Below the pieces are notes generated by a model. It saw nothing but the letters and a program-made list of their open reading frames with translations. It did not search any database and was not told the origin of the DNA. A DNA stretch of 64,000 nt from Planctomycetota bacterium. GTDB lineage: Bacteria; Planctomycetota; UBA1135; GCA-002686595. Position numbers and translations under genes: made by a program. Below, one piece after another: positions 34,997 to 42,645 of this stretch; position 1 is the first letter of the stretch; each line of letters opens with the position of its first letter. The DNA lies in contig JADJLZ010000005.1 of assembly GCA_016709875.1 (NCBI GenBank), forward strand, positions 1 to 64,000, written 5' to 3'.

Positions 34997-36553
34997 ATGC
35001 TGCGCCCCCCCCTCGCTGCCCTGTTCGTCCCGCTCGTGGCCGTTTCGCTCGCCTGCGGCCACTCGAGCGCCAAGAAGCCCAAGCACACAAGCCTCGCCAG
35101 CTTTCCGACGGCCTCCGCGCCCGCTCCGGCTCCCGCAGCGCGCCCTGCCGCCAAACAGCCCGCGCCCGTGGTCCAACCGCCCGCGGTCGAAGTGGTGGCC
35201 GCGCCCGAGCCGGTGACCGCGCCCGAGCCGGTGGCCGCGCATGAGCCGGTGGCCGCGCATGAGCCGGTGGCCGCGTCGGAGCCTGCTGTCGCACCCGAGC
35301 CCGCGACCGAATCGGAGCCGGTGGCCGCGTCGGAACCGGAACCCGAACCCGAATCCGAGCCCGTCGCCCAGGTGGTGCCGGCGCCGGAATCGCCCGCGCT
35401 CGAGGAGAGCCCTGCCCTCGACGAGGCGCCGAGCTACGGCCTGGCGGGCGGCTGGGGCGGCGTGCGCGAGTACCTCGGCCAGCACGGCTTCACGATCGAC
35501 TTCAGCATCACCTACGAGCTCAACCGCGTGCTCTCGGGGGGCCTGCGCCAGCAGACGACCTCGCACGGGCTGTACGACCTCAGCGCGAGCTTCGATCTGG
35601 ACCGCATCGCGGGTTGGAAGGACGCGCAGATCTCGATCGAGGCGTATGTCGTCGGCGGCCACAACCCGTCGCGGGACGTGGGCGACTTCCAGTCCTTCTC
35701 CGACTTCTCGGCCGACGAACTCGCGCAGATCGCGCAGGTCTACTACGAGCAGTGGTACTCCGAGCGCACCTGCCGCCTGAAGATCGGCAAGATCGATGCG
35801 AACGCCGACTTCGGTGCACCGGGCAACGGCACCGAGAGCATCCACTCGGCTTCGGCCTTCAGCCCGAGCACGTTCGCGCTCGTGACCTATCCGAACCCGG
35901 CGGCGGGCATCGTCGCGGGTTGGGTGCCCAACGAGCAGTGGTCGCTGCAGTTCGGCATGTACGACGGCGCAGGCCTCGCCGGCATCAACACGGGCAGCGT
36001 CGGCCCCGCGACCTTCTTCCGCGACCCTCCCGGCTACCTGTTCCTCGGTGAGCTCGGCCGTCGCTGGCAGCTGGGGGACAAGGCGCTCGCGGGCGGCGCG
36101 ACGCTCGGTGCCTGGCGCCACACTGGCCAGTTCGACAACGTCTTTGGCAGCCAGACGCACAACACGAGCGGCTTCTATGGCACGCTCGACCAGGAGTTCT
36201 CGCGCGCCGAAGCGGGCCAGAGCGGCGGCACGCAGTCGGGTTTCCTGCAGCTGGGCATGGCCGACGAGGACGTGGCGCCCGTGGATGAGCACATCGGTCT
36301 TGGTTTCCACTGGGCCGGCTGCTGCTCCGCGCGACCGGACGATGCGCTCGGCGTGTACTACAGCCGCGTGCACTTCAGCGACGCGGCGGGATTCACCGCG
36401 AGCGCGGAGACGGCCTACGAATTCTCGTACACCTGGCAATGCTGCAACGGCGTCGCGCTACGGCCCGACCTGCAGTACATCACGCATCCTGGCGGGGATG
36501 CGAACATCGACGACGCGCTGGTCTTCAGCCTGCGCTGCGAACTGGGATTCTGA
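34997..36553 (+). CDS. OprB-type carbohydrate-selective porin with Pro/Ala/Glu-rich N-terminal linker
   Basis: The 518-residue product has a signal peptide ending near SLACG, then about 100 residues rich in Pro, Ala and Glu with tandem EPVAA repeats. The porin domain then begins GGWGGVREYLGQHGFTIDFS, the classic OprB start. Strand-like segments follow to a C-terminal Phe, as expected for an outer-membrane barrel. The linker might span the periplasm or interact with the cell wall. An aggag ribosome-binding site precedes ATG 34997. A run of eight C (35005-35012) lies in codons 3-6. It may deliver substrate to the upstream ABC importer. The 169 bases before it hold no gene. Confidence 0.8.
   Translation: MLRPPLAALFVPLVAVSLACGHSSAKKPKHTSLASFPTASAPAPAPAARPAAKQPAPVVQPPAVEVVAAPEPVTAPEPVAAHEPVAAHEPVAASEPAVAPEPATESEPVAASEPEPEPESEPVAQVVPAPESPALEESPALDEAPSYGLAGGWGGVREYLGQHGFTIDFSITYELNRVLSGGLRQQTTSHGLYDLSASFDLDRIAGWKDAQISIEAYVVGGHNPSRDVGDFQSFSDFSADELAQIAQVYYEQWYSERTCRLKIGKIDANADFGAPGNGTESIHSASAFSPSTFALVTYPNPAAGIVAGWVPNEQWSLQFGMYDGAGLAGINTGSVGPATFFRDPPGYLFLGELGRRWQLGDKALAGGATLGAWRHTGQFDNVFGSQTHNTSGFYGTLDQEFSRAEAGQSGGTQSGFLQLGMADEDVAPVDEHIGLGFHWAGCCSARPDDALGVYYSRVHFSDAAGFTASAETAYEFSYTWQCCNGVALRPDLQYITHPGGDANIDDALVFSLRCELGF
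35207..35278 (+). repeat. 18-bp tandem repeats within the porin linker
   Basis: About four copies of gagccggtggccgcgcat, the middle two identical, encode the EPVAAH units of the porin linker. Copy number could vary by slippage without breaking the frame, because the unit is 18 bases. Confidence 0.8.
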
Positions 36554-36593
36554 TTCGGGAGTCGACTCTCGCGGGTCGAATGGCAGAAGAAGG

Positions 36594-36631
36594 CGGGCCG
36601 CACGCGGAGGAGGGGTTCCGCGTGCGGCCCG
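36594..36631. terminator. Strong GC hairpin between convergent genes
   Basis: A 15-bp perfect stem (36594-36608 with 36617-36631, cgggccgcac... paired with ...gtgcggcccg) closes on an 8-base loop. It lies 41 bases after the porin stop and 32 bases after the end of the opposing small gene, the expected position for a shared terminator. Confidence 0.65.
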
Positions 36632-36662
36632 ACACTCTTGGGGCAGGGGACAGTGGAGAGTT

Positions 36663-37004
36663 TCAGCGCGCGAGGCGAACGCGCAGTTGCTGGACGCCTT
36701 CGAGTGCGGGGAGTTCGAGGTCGAAGTGCTCGGCGACGCTGCGCTTGTGGCGACCGACCGCGGTGCGCGCGCTGGCGCTCACCGGATGCGAATAGAGCAC
36801 CGCGCCGTCGGCCGAGAGCGCCTCGACGACGAAGCTCGTGCGCGTGACCGTCGCCGGCCACTGCAGGCGAGCGTCGAACACGAGGTGGTGGTCCGCGCGC
36901 AATTCAGCGCGTGCGTCGCGCAGGAATCCCGCGTGTGCAATCGAGACGTGCGGAGCCTCCGCGGGGACGGAGGTGGCGGCGAGGAGAGCGAGAGAGAGCA
37001 GCAT
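36663..37004 (-). CDS. Small secreted protein, function unknown
   Basis: This 113-residue product has a signal peptide (LLSLALLAATSVPAEA) and a beta-rich domain (LVFDARLQWPATVTRTSFVVEAL). ATG 37004 places the hydrophobic core at the N-terminus; the frame is open further upstream but without a signal-like start. It stands alone between convergent and divergent neighbours. No family was recognised. Confidence 0.5.
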   Translation of the reverse strand: MLLSLALLAATSVPAEAPHVSIAHAGFLRDARAELRADHHLVFDARLQWPATVTRTSFVVEALSADGAVLYSHPVSASARTAVGRHKRSVAEHFDLELPALEGVQQLRVRLAR

Positions 37005-37234
37005 TCGAGTCGTCCTGAGGTGTCGTACGTGGGGCCGCTCTGCGCGGCTCCCGAAATCTACCACGCGATCGACGGGTGCGTGGGAAGCCGCTCGCGTCAC
37101 GCCCCGGAAGAGATTTCCAGAATACGCACCATGAGGCAGGTCCGGGGCTCAAGCGCGGGGCTCGCGCCGCTCGAAGGTGGAGTGCAATACTCCCCGTTCC
37201 CCCGCAGCTGCCCACGCAGCGCCGACATTCTCCC

Positions 37235-39388
37235 ATGCGCGCGACCTTTCGCACCCAGCTGATCTCGTTCTCGCTCCTCTCCGCGGCCCTGGCGGCCATC
37301 GTCGGCGGCATCGGCTACTTCGTCGCGAACAAGCTGCACGCGGGCGAGGAGAACCTGCTCGTCACCGTGCGGGCGATCCAGAACCACATGCAGGGCGACA
37401 TGATGCACGACGCGCTGCACGCGGACGTGTTCTACGCGCTGCTCTCCGCGCAGGCGGGCGAGGACCGGCGGGCAGCCATCGCCGCGGACGTGAAGGAGCA
37501 CGGCGATATCTTCCGCAAGGTGCTCGAGGAGAACGACGCGCTCCCGCTCGGCGACGAGGTTCGCGCGGCGATCGCGGAGGCGCGGCCCAAGCTCGATGCG
37601 TACATCACGGAGGCCGCGAAGGTCGCGGACCTCGCGTTCACGGACCTCGCCGCGGCCAAGGCCGCGCAACCGGAGTTTCAGGCTGCCTTCGAGGACCTCG
37701 AGCAGACCGAGGAGAAGCTCTCGCGCCTGATCGAGGACATCAGCGCCGCCAGCCAGAACACGGACGACGAGTCCTTCGACAACGCGCGCACGACCCTGCT
37801 CGCGGCGCTGCTGCTGGGATCCTGCGTGATCCTGCTGCTCGGCCAGCGCATGGGAACGCGCATCCTCAAGCGCACCAGGGGCATCGCGCAGGCCACCGAG
37901 CGCATCGCGCGCGGCGAGCTCGAGGAGATCCCCGACGACGGCTCGCGCGACGAGCTCAAGCAGGTCTCCGACGCGCTGAACAGCACGACCTCATCGCTGC
38001 GCGCGCTGCTCGACGAGACGCAGTCGCTCTCGCGCGCTGCACTCGAGGGCCGACTCGACACGCGCGCCCAGTCCGGGCGCTTCGAAGGCAAGTACAAGGA
38101 GCTGTGCGAGGGCATCAACGGGATGCTCGACGCGACGCTCGAACCGATTCAGGAGTCGATCCAGGTCCTCGAGCACGTCGCTGCGGGTGATCTCACCGTG
38201 GAGGTGAAGGGCGACTACAAGGGCGATCACGAGAAGGTGAAGCGCGGCCTGAACCACACGCTGGCCGTGCTGCGCTCGCTGCTCGAGGAGACCGAGCGCC
38301 TGATCACCTGTGCCAAGGCCGGGCAGCTCTCCGAGCGCGCGGCCGCGGACCGCTTCCACGGCAGCTATCGCGGCCTGTGCGAGCAGATCAACCAGATGCT
38401 CGATGCGGCCGTCAAGCCCGTCGAGGAAGCGACCAGCGTGCTCGAGCGCATCGGCAAGCGCGACCTCACCGCGCGCGTCGAGGGCCGGTACTCCGGCGAC
38501 CACGAGAAGATCAAGACGGCCGTCAACGCGGCCGCGAGCGAGATGCAGCAGGCGATCCTCTCGATCGGCGAGAACGCGCTCGCGCTCAGCGAATCCTCGC
38601 TCGCGCTCACCAGCGTCAGCAAGGGCATGAGCAGCAGCGCGGTCGACAGTGCCGCTCGCGTGGGGCAGGTCTCGGGAGCCGCCGAGGAGATCAATCGCAA
38701 CGTCCAGACCGTCGCGACGGCCACGAGCCAGATGACCGCGGCGATCCAGGAGATCTCCAAGCAGTCGGCGGAGGCCAGCCGTGTGACCGCCGCCGCGGTC
38801 GAGGTGGCCAGCGAGACCAACGCGACCGTCAAGCGTCTCGACGAGGCCAGCACGCAGATCGACCAGGTGGTCAAGCTCATCACGGCGATCGCCGGCCAGA
38901 CGAACCTGCTCGCGCTCAACGCGACGATCGAGGCCGCGCGCGCCGGCGACGCGGGCAAGGGCTTCGCCGTCGTCGCTACCGAGGTCAAGAACCTCGCGAT
39001 GGAGACCTCGCGCGCCACCGAGGAGATCTCGCAGAAGATCTCCGCGATCCAAGGCGAGACGCGCACCGCAGTCGACGCGATCGCGCGTATCGGCGCAGTG
39101 ATCTCGCGCGTCAACGAGATCAATACCTCCATCGCCGCCGCGGTCGAGGAGCAGACCGCGACGACCGAAGAGATCGCCCGCAACGTCGACGAGGTCGCGC
39201 GCGGTACGAACCAGATCGCCGAGGGCATCTCGGGCGTCGCCGAGCTCGCCAAGTCCACCTCCGAGGGCGCCACGCAGACGGGCGAGACCGCCGACGAGTT
39301 CTCGATGATGGCGAACAGCCTGAGCACGCTCGTGAAGCAGTTCCGCTACGAGCAATCCACGCGCTCGCGCAGCGCCTCGCAGGTCTAG
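37235..39388 (+). CDS. Methyl-accepting chemotaxis protein with membrane sensor and repeated HAMP-like segments
   Basis: The 717-residue receptor has two membrane helices (about residues 10-32 and 188-206) around a helical periplasmic sensor of the four-helix-bundle kind. A HAMP domain follows. Two further HAMP-like units, each of the form GRF.G.Y..LCE.IN.MLDA....V...T.VLE......DLT..V.G.Y.GDHEK, come next, and then the signalling domain with AGQTNLLALNATIEAARAGDAG. The stacked HAMP units are less common. The ligand is unknown. There is no C-terminal CheR-binding pentapeptide. The ATG at 37235 is chosen because the signal-anchor follows directly. Confidence 0.88.
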   Translation: MRATFRTQLISFSLLSAALAAIVGGIGYFVANKLHAGEENLLVTVRAIQNHMQGDMMHDALHADVFYALLSAQAGEDRRAAIAADVKEHGDIFRKVLEENDALPLGDEVRAAIAEARPKLDAYITEAAKVADLAFTDLAAAKAAQPEFQAAFEDLEQTEEKLSRLIEDISAASQNTDDESFDNARTTLLAALLLGSCVILLLGQRMGTRILKRTRGIAQATERIARGELEEIPDDGSRDELKQVSDALNSTTSSLRALLDETQSLSRAALEGRLDTRAQSGRFEGKYKELCEGINGMLDATLEPIQESIQVLEHVAAGDLTVEVKGDYKGDHEKVKRGLNHTLAVLRSLLEETERLITCAKAGQLSERAAADRFHGSYRGLCEQINQMLDAAVKPVEEATSVLERIGKRDLTARVEGRYSGDHEKIKTAVNAAASEMQQAILSIGENALALSESSLALTSVSKGMSSSAVDSAARVGQVSGAAEEINRNVQTVATATSQMTAAIQEISKQSAEASRVTAAAVEVASETNATVKRLDEASTQIDQVVKLITAIAGQTNLLALNATIEAARAGDAGKGFAVVATEVKNLAMETSRATEEISQKISAIQGETRTAVDAIARIGAVISRVNEINTSIAAAVEEQTATTEEIARNVDEVARGTNQIAEGISGVAELAKSTSEGATQTGETADEFSMMANSLSTLVKQFRYEQSTRSRSASQV

Positions 39389-40261
39389 TCAGCGGCGCTC
39401 GAAGGGCCGCTCCTCGACCAGATAGCGGCGCAGAAGCTCGTCGAAGCGCTCGGGCTCGTCGAGCATCAGGAAGTGCGAGACGCCCTCGACCCTCTCCCAG
39501 CGCAGGCGCGGGGCGAGCCCTTCGACGAACGCGCGGTAGTCGCCCTCCCAGGCCGGATTCTCCGACAGCACGAGCAGCAGCGGCACCTCGATCGGCTTCG
39601 CTGGCCAGTTCCACGTGTCGAGTGTGTGCAGGAAGCTCGAGTAGAGGATGCGCGGGTCGTTGCCCAGCATCAGGGCGCGCACGCGCGCACGCTCGGTCGC
39701 GTCGTGCATCGGCGCGAGCATTCCGTCCAGGAAGTGCGCAGTCCACTCCTTCCAGTCCGGCTCGCGCAGTGGTGCGAGGAAGCGCGCGCCCTCCTCGGGG
39801 CTCGCGAAGAAGGAGCGCAGCGGTCCGTCGACGATCACGAGGCCCGCGACACGCTCGGGATAGAGTTCGAGGAAGCGCCGCACGGTGACCGCGCCGTTGG
39901 AGTGGCCGACCAGCACCGCGCGCTCGACGCGGGCGTCGTCGAGCACCGCGCGCAGCGCCTCGACCATCACGTCCACCGTGTACTCGATGCGCGGCTTGTC
40001 CGAGGCGCCGTGACCGGGCAGGTCGATCGCGATGCGCCGCCAGGGGAAGAGGTCCTGCATCTGCTCGTGCCATACGCTGTGGTCGCCACCCCAGCCGTGC
40101 ACGAAGACCAGCGCCTCGCTCCCGCCGCCGCGGTTCTCCCAGGCGATGCGGCGCTCCTCGCGGACGCTCCTGCGCATCCCGTCGGGCTGGGGCTTCTCGC
40201 CGGTGACGGCGCAGGCGCCGAGGAACAGGGAGAGGAGCAGGAGGGTGAGGTGCCGCAGCAT
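39389..40261 (-). CDS. Alpha/beta hydrolase, probable lipoprotein
   Basis: The 290-residue protein has a lipoprotein signal (LLLLSLFLGAC) and a full alpha/beta-hydrolase core. It shows an oxyanion HGWGG segment, nucleophile Ser in VLVGHSNGAV, and catalytic His in VEGVSHFLML. Such enzymes cleave esters or similar bonds; the substrate is unknown. The stop is adjacent to that of the convergent chemoreceptor gene, with no spacer. Confidence 0.85.
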   Translation of the reverse strand: MLRHLTLLLLSLFLGACAVTGEKPQPDGMRRSVREERRIAWENRGGGSEALVFVHGWGGDHSVWHEQMQDLFPWRRIAIDLPGHGASDKPRIEYTVDVMVEALRAVLDDARVERAVLVGHSNGAVTVRRFLELYPERVAGLVIVDGPLRSFFASPEEGARFLAPLREPDWKEWTAHFLDGMLAPMHDATERARVRALMLGNDPRILYSSFLHTLDTWNWPAKPIEVPLLLVLSENPAWEGDYRAFVEGLAPRLRWERVEGVSHFLMLDEPERFDELLRRYLVEERPFERR

Positions 40262-40305
40262 GCGGCGCCGATTCTAGGCATCGCGCGCGTAGAATCTCGC
40301 GCCGA

Positions 40306-41136
40306 ATGCCGGAGCTCCCCGAGGTCGAAACCGCCGTGCGCCTCCTGCGGCCGCAGCTCGAGGGTCGCCGCATCGCCTCGGCCGAGGTCTTCTGGCCGCG
40401 CACGATCGGGGGGCAGGCGCCCGCGGCCTTCGCGCAGGCGGTGGTCGGCGCGCGCGTCGCCACGCTGCGCCGCCGGGCGAAGTACATCGTCGCCGACCTC
40501 GAGCGCGGAGGCCGGGGCGCGGGCGCGCTGCTCGTGCACCTGCGCATGACCGGTCGGCTCTACGTCGAGCCCGCGCGTGCACCGCGCGACAAGTTCGTCA
40601 AGCTCGAGCTCGCGCTCGAGAAGGGGAAGGTGCTGCGCTTCCTCGACGTACGCAAGTTCGGGAGGTTCCTCTTCGTCGAGGATGCCGCGAGCGAGCTCGC
40701 GGCGCTCGGGCCGGAACCGCTCGAGCCGCAGTTCAAGGCGCAATGGCTCCAGGTCGCGCTCGGCGCGCGCAAGCGGCGCATCAAGCCGCTGCTGCTCGAC
40801 CAGGAGTTCCTCGCTGGGATGGGCAACATCTACACCGACGAGTGCCTGCACCAGGCTGGCATCCATCCGCTCGCGCGCTCCGACCGCATCGACGCCGCGC
40901 GCGTGAAGCGCCTGCACGAGGCGATTCGTTCGGTGCTGCGTGCCGCGATCCAGCGCGAAGGCTCGAGTTTCGACGTGTTCTACCGCACGCCGGAGGGCCA
41001 GCCGGGGAGCTACCAGGATCAGTTCAAGGTGTACGGCCGCACGGGCAAGCCCTGCCGCGTGTGCGGCGAGCCGATCGCGCGCGTCGTCGTCGGCCAGCGC
41101 GGCACGCACTTCTGCAGGCGCTGCCAGAAGCGTTGA
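40306..41136 (+). CDS. mutM: Formamidopyrimidine-DNA glycosylase
   Basis: The 276-residue protein starts PELPEVETAVR, with the catalytic Pro2 and Glu3. It has the helix-two-turn-helix motif GMGNIYTDECLHQAGIHPL and a C-terminal zinc finger CRVCGEPI...FCRRC. The segment EGSSFDVFYRTPEGQPGSYQ identifies MutM rather than Nei. It removes 8-oxoguanine and other oxidised purines from DNA. Length is normal. It lies alone, divergent from the hydrolase gene. Confidence 0.93.
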   Translation: MPELPEVETAVRLLRPQLEGRRIASAEVFWPRTIGGQAPAAFAQAVVGARVATLRRRAKYIVADLERGGRGAGALLVHLRMTGRLYVEPARAPRDKFVKLELALEKGKVLRFLDVRKFGRFLFVEDAASELAALGPEPLEPQFKAQWLQVALGARKRRIKPLLLDQEFLAGMGNIYTDECLHQAGIHPLARSDRIDAARVKRLHEAIRSVLRAAIQREGSSFDVFYRTPEGQPGSYQDQFKVYGRTGKPCRVCGEPIARVVVGQRGTHFCRRCQKR

Positions 41137-41225
41137 GACGCCGGGCGTCGGTCAGTCGAGGAAGAACAGGTCGTGCGTGACCGCGAACGGCAGGCACACG
41201 AGGTCGATCGCGATCGGCAGCACGA

Positions 41226-41801
41226 TCAGGCCCGCGAACACCAGGCCGAGCACGCCGGCTTCGGCCCCCCCAGGCTGCGCGCACGAGAACACAGCGCGGC
41301 GCCGCCCGCCGGGTCCGGCGGGCCGGCCAGCGCTGCGCGCTTGCGCCACAGCTCGTCGAGCTGCGTCACGTCGGGCCACTGCTCGGCGCAGATCGCGAGG
41401 TAGATGGTCACATCCTCGGGCGGGAACTGCTTGTCGAGTTCGTTGAGCGCGGTCACGAGCTTGTCGACCGAGGGCTTCTCCTCGTCGACGTTCTCGATCA
41501 TCCCGTCCTGGTGCTTCACGCCGGTGGCGTCGAGGAAGCCCGTGACGATGCCCTTCTTGTGCTTGATCAGGTACGCGCCGAGGATCTCGTAGGCGAGCTG
41601 CGCATTGTGCGAGCTCTCGAGCAGACGCCGCGCGGTGCGCGCGCGCTGGTCCATCGGCAGCTTGCGGATCGCCTGCGGACGGAACTTGAGCAGCTTCGCC
41701 ACCTCGCCATCGAGCGGGCCGAAGCCGTGCTGCTCGAGGCTCTGGTAGATGGCGAGGAAGCGCTCCGGAGACATCCGCTGGATTTGTTCGAGGACTTGCA
41801 T
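41226..41801 (-). CDS. Uncharacterised helical protein with a possible frameshifted tail
   Basis: The 191-residue product has a soluble helical body (VLEQIQRMSPERFLAIYQSL, PMDQRARTARRLLESSHNAQ) up to about residue 160; the last 30 residues look unnatural. In the neighbouring frame, bases 41152-41284 encode a hydrophobic tail (LGLVFAGLIVLPIAIDLVCL, then PFAVTHDLFFLD) with a stop at 41152. A one-base shift at the run of seven G on this strand (about 41269-41275) would join the two into a membrane-anchored protein. A separate small gene there is the alternative. No family was recognised. Confidence 0.5.
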   Translation of the reverse strand: MQVLEQIQRMSPERFLAIYQSLEQHGFGPLDGEVAKLLKFRPQAIRKLPMDQRARTARRLLESSHNAQLAYEILGAYLIKHKKGIVTGFLDATGVKHQDGMIENVDEEKPSVDKLVTALNELDKQFPPEDVTIYLAICAEQWPDVTQLDELWRKRAALAGPPDPAGGAALCSRARSLGGPKPACSAWCSRA

Positions 41802-41883
41802 GGTGGGGGGCTCGGTTTCGCGAGGGGCGGAGAGTGTAGCGGTTGCGCCCGCGGGCGTGGAGGGGATACACCTTGTGCCCCCG

Positions 41884-42630
41884 ATGCCGAGCGAGACCTC
41901 ACCGCCGCAGCTCCCCGAGCATCCAGAGCGGGGCCGTCACTACCGCTACTACGACCTCGTGATGGCGGCCTTCGTCGCCGTGCTCTTGTGCTCGAACCTG
42001 ATCGGCCCGGCGAAGACCTGCGAGATCGGAATCCTGGGCAAGACGCTGGTCTTTGGCGCCGGGAACCTGTTCTTCCCGATCTCGTACATCTTCGGCGACG
42101 TGCTCACGGAGGTGTACGGCTTCGCGCGCACGCGCAAGGTGATCTGGGCCGGCTTCGGCGCGATGATCTTCGCCACGCTGATGACGCAGATCATCCTGCG
42201 CATGCCGCTCGCACAGAGCGAGTCGTTCAACCAGGTGTTGCAACCGGCGCTCGAGACCGTCTTCGGCGGCACCTGGCGCATCGTGGTCGGTTCGATCCTC
42301 GCCTTCTGGGCCGGCGACTTCGTCAACGGCTACGTGCTCGCGAAGATGAAGGTGATGACGCGTGGGCGCTGGCTGTGGTCGCGCACGATCGGCTCGACGA
42401 TCGCGGGCCAGGCCGTCGACAGCCTGATCTTCTATCCGCTGGCGTTCTACGGCGTCTGGGAGACGAAGACCCTGGTGGGGGTGGTCGTGTTCAATTGGTT
42501 CTTCAAGGTCTCGCTCGAGGCCGTGCTGACGCCGGTGACCTACCTCGTCGTCAACTTCCTGAAGCGCGCCGAGAGCGAGGACTTCTACGACGTCGACACG
42601 GACTTCACGCCCTTTTCGCTGCGTGATTGA
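41884..42630 (+). CDS. Queuosine precursor transporter family (YhhQ/VUT)
   Basis: The 248-residue protein has about six membrane helices and the family signatures AGNLFFPISYIFGDVLTEVYG and IGSTIAGQAVDSLIFYPLAF. In E. coli the YhhQ family imports 7-cyano-7-deazaguanine or 7-aminomethyl-7-deazaguanine for tRNA queuosine. The reading frame extends upstream, but ATG 41884 gives the normal length. No que genes are nearby. The galactosidase-like gene starts 15 bases later, on the same strand. Confidence 0.85.
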   Translation: MPSETSPPQLPEHPERGRHYRYYDLVMAAFVAVLLCSNLIGPAKTCEIGILGKTLVFGAGNLFFPISYIFGDVLTEVYGFARTRKVIWAGFGAMIFATLMTQIILRMPLAQSESFNQVLQPALETVFGGTWRIVVGSILAFWAGDFVNGYVLAKMKVMTRGRWLWSRTIGSTIAGQAVDSLIFYPLAFYGVWETKTLVGVVVFNWFFKVSLEAVLTPVTYLVVNFLKRAESEDFYDVDTDFTPFSLRD

Positions 42631-42645
42631 CGTATCATCTCCCGG

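Noticed and set aside
35207..35278. The 18-bp repeats as a CRISPR-like array
   Set aside because: There are no spacers; the units are contiguous, in frame, and encode EPVAAH.
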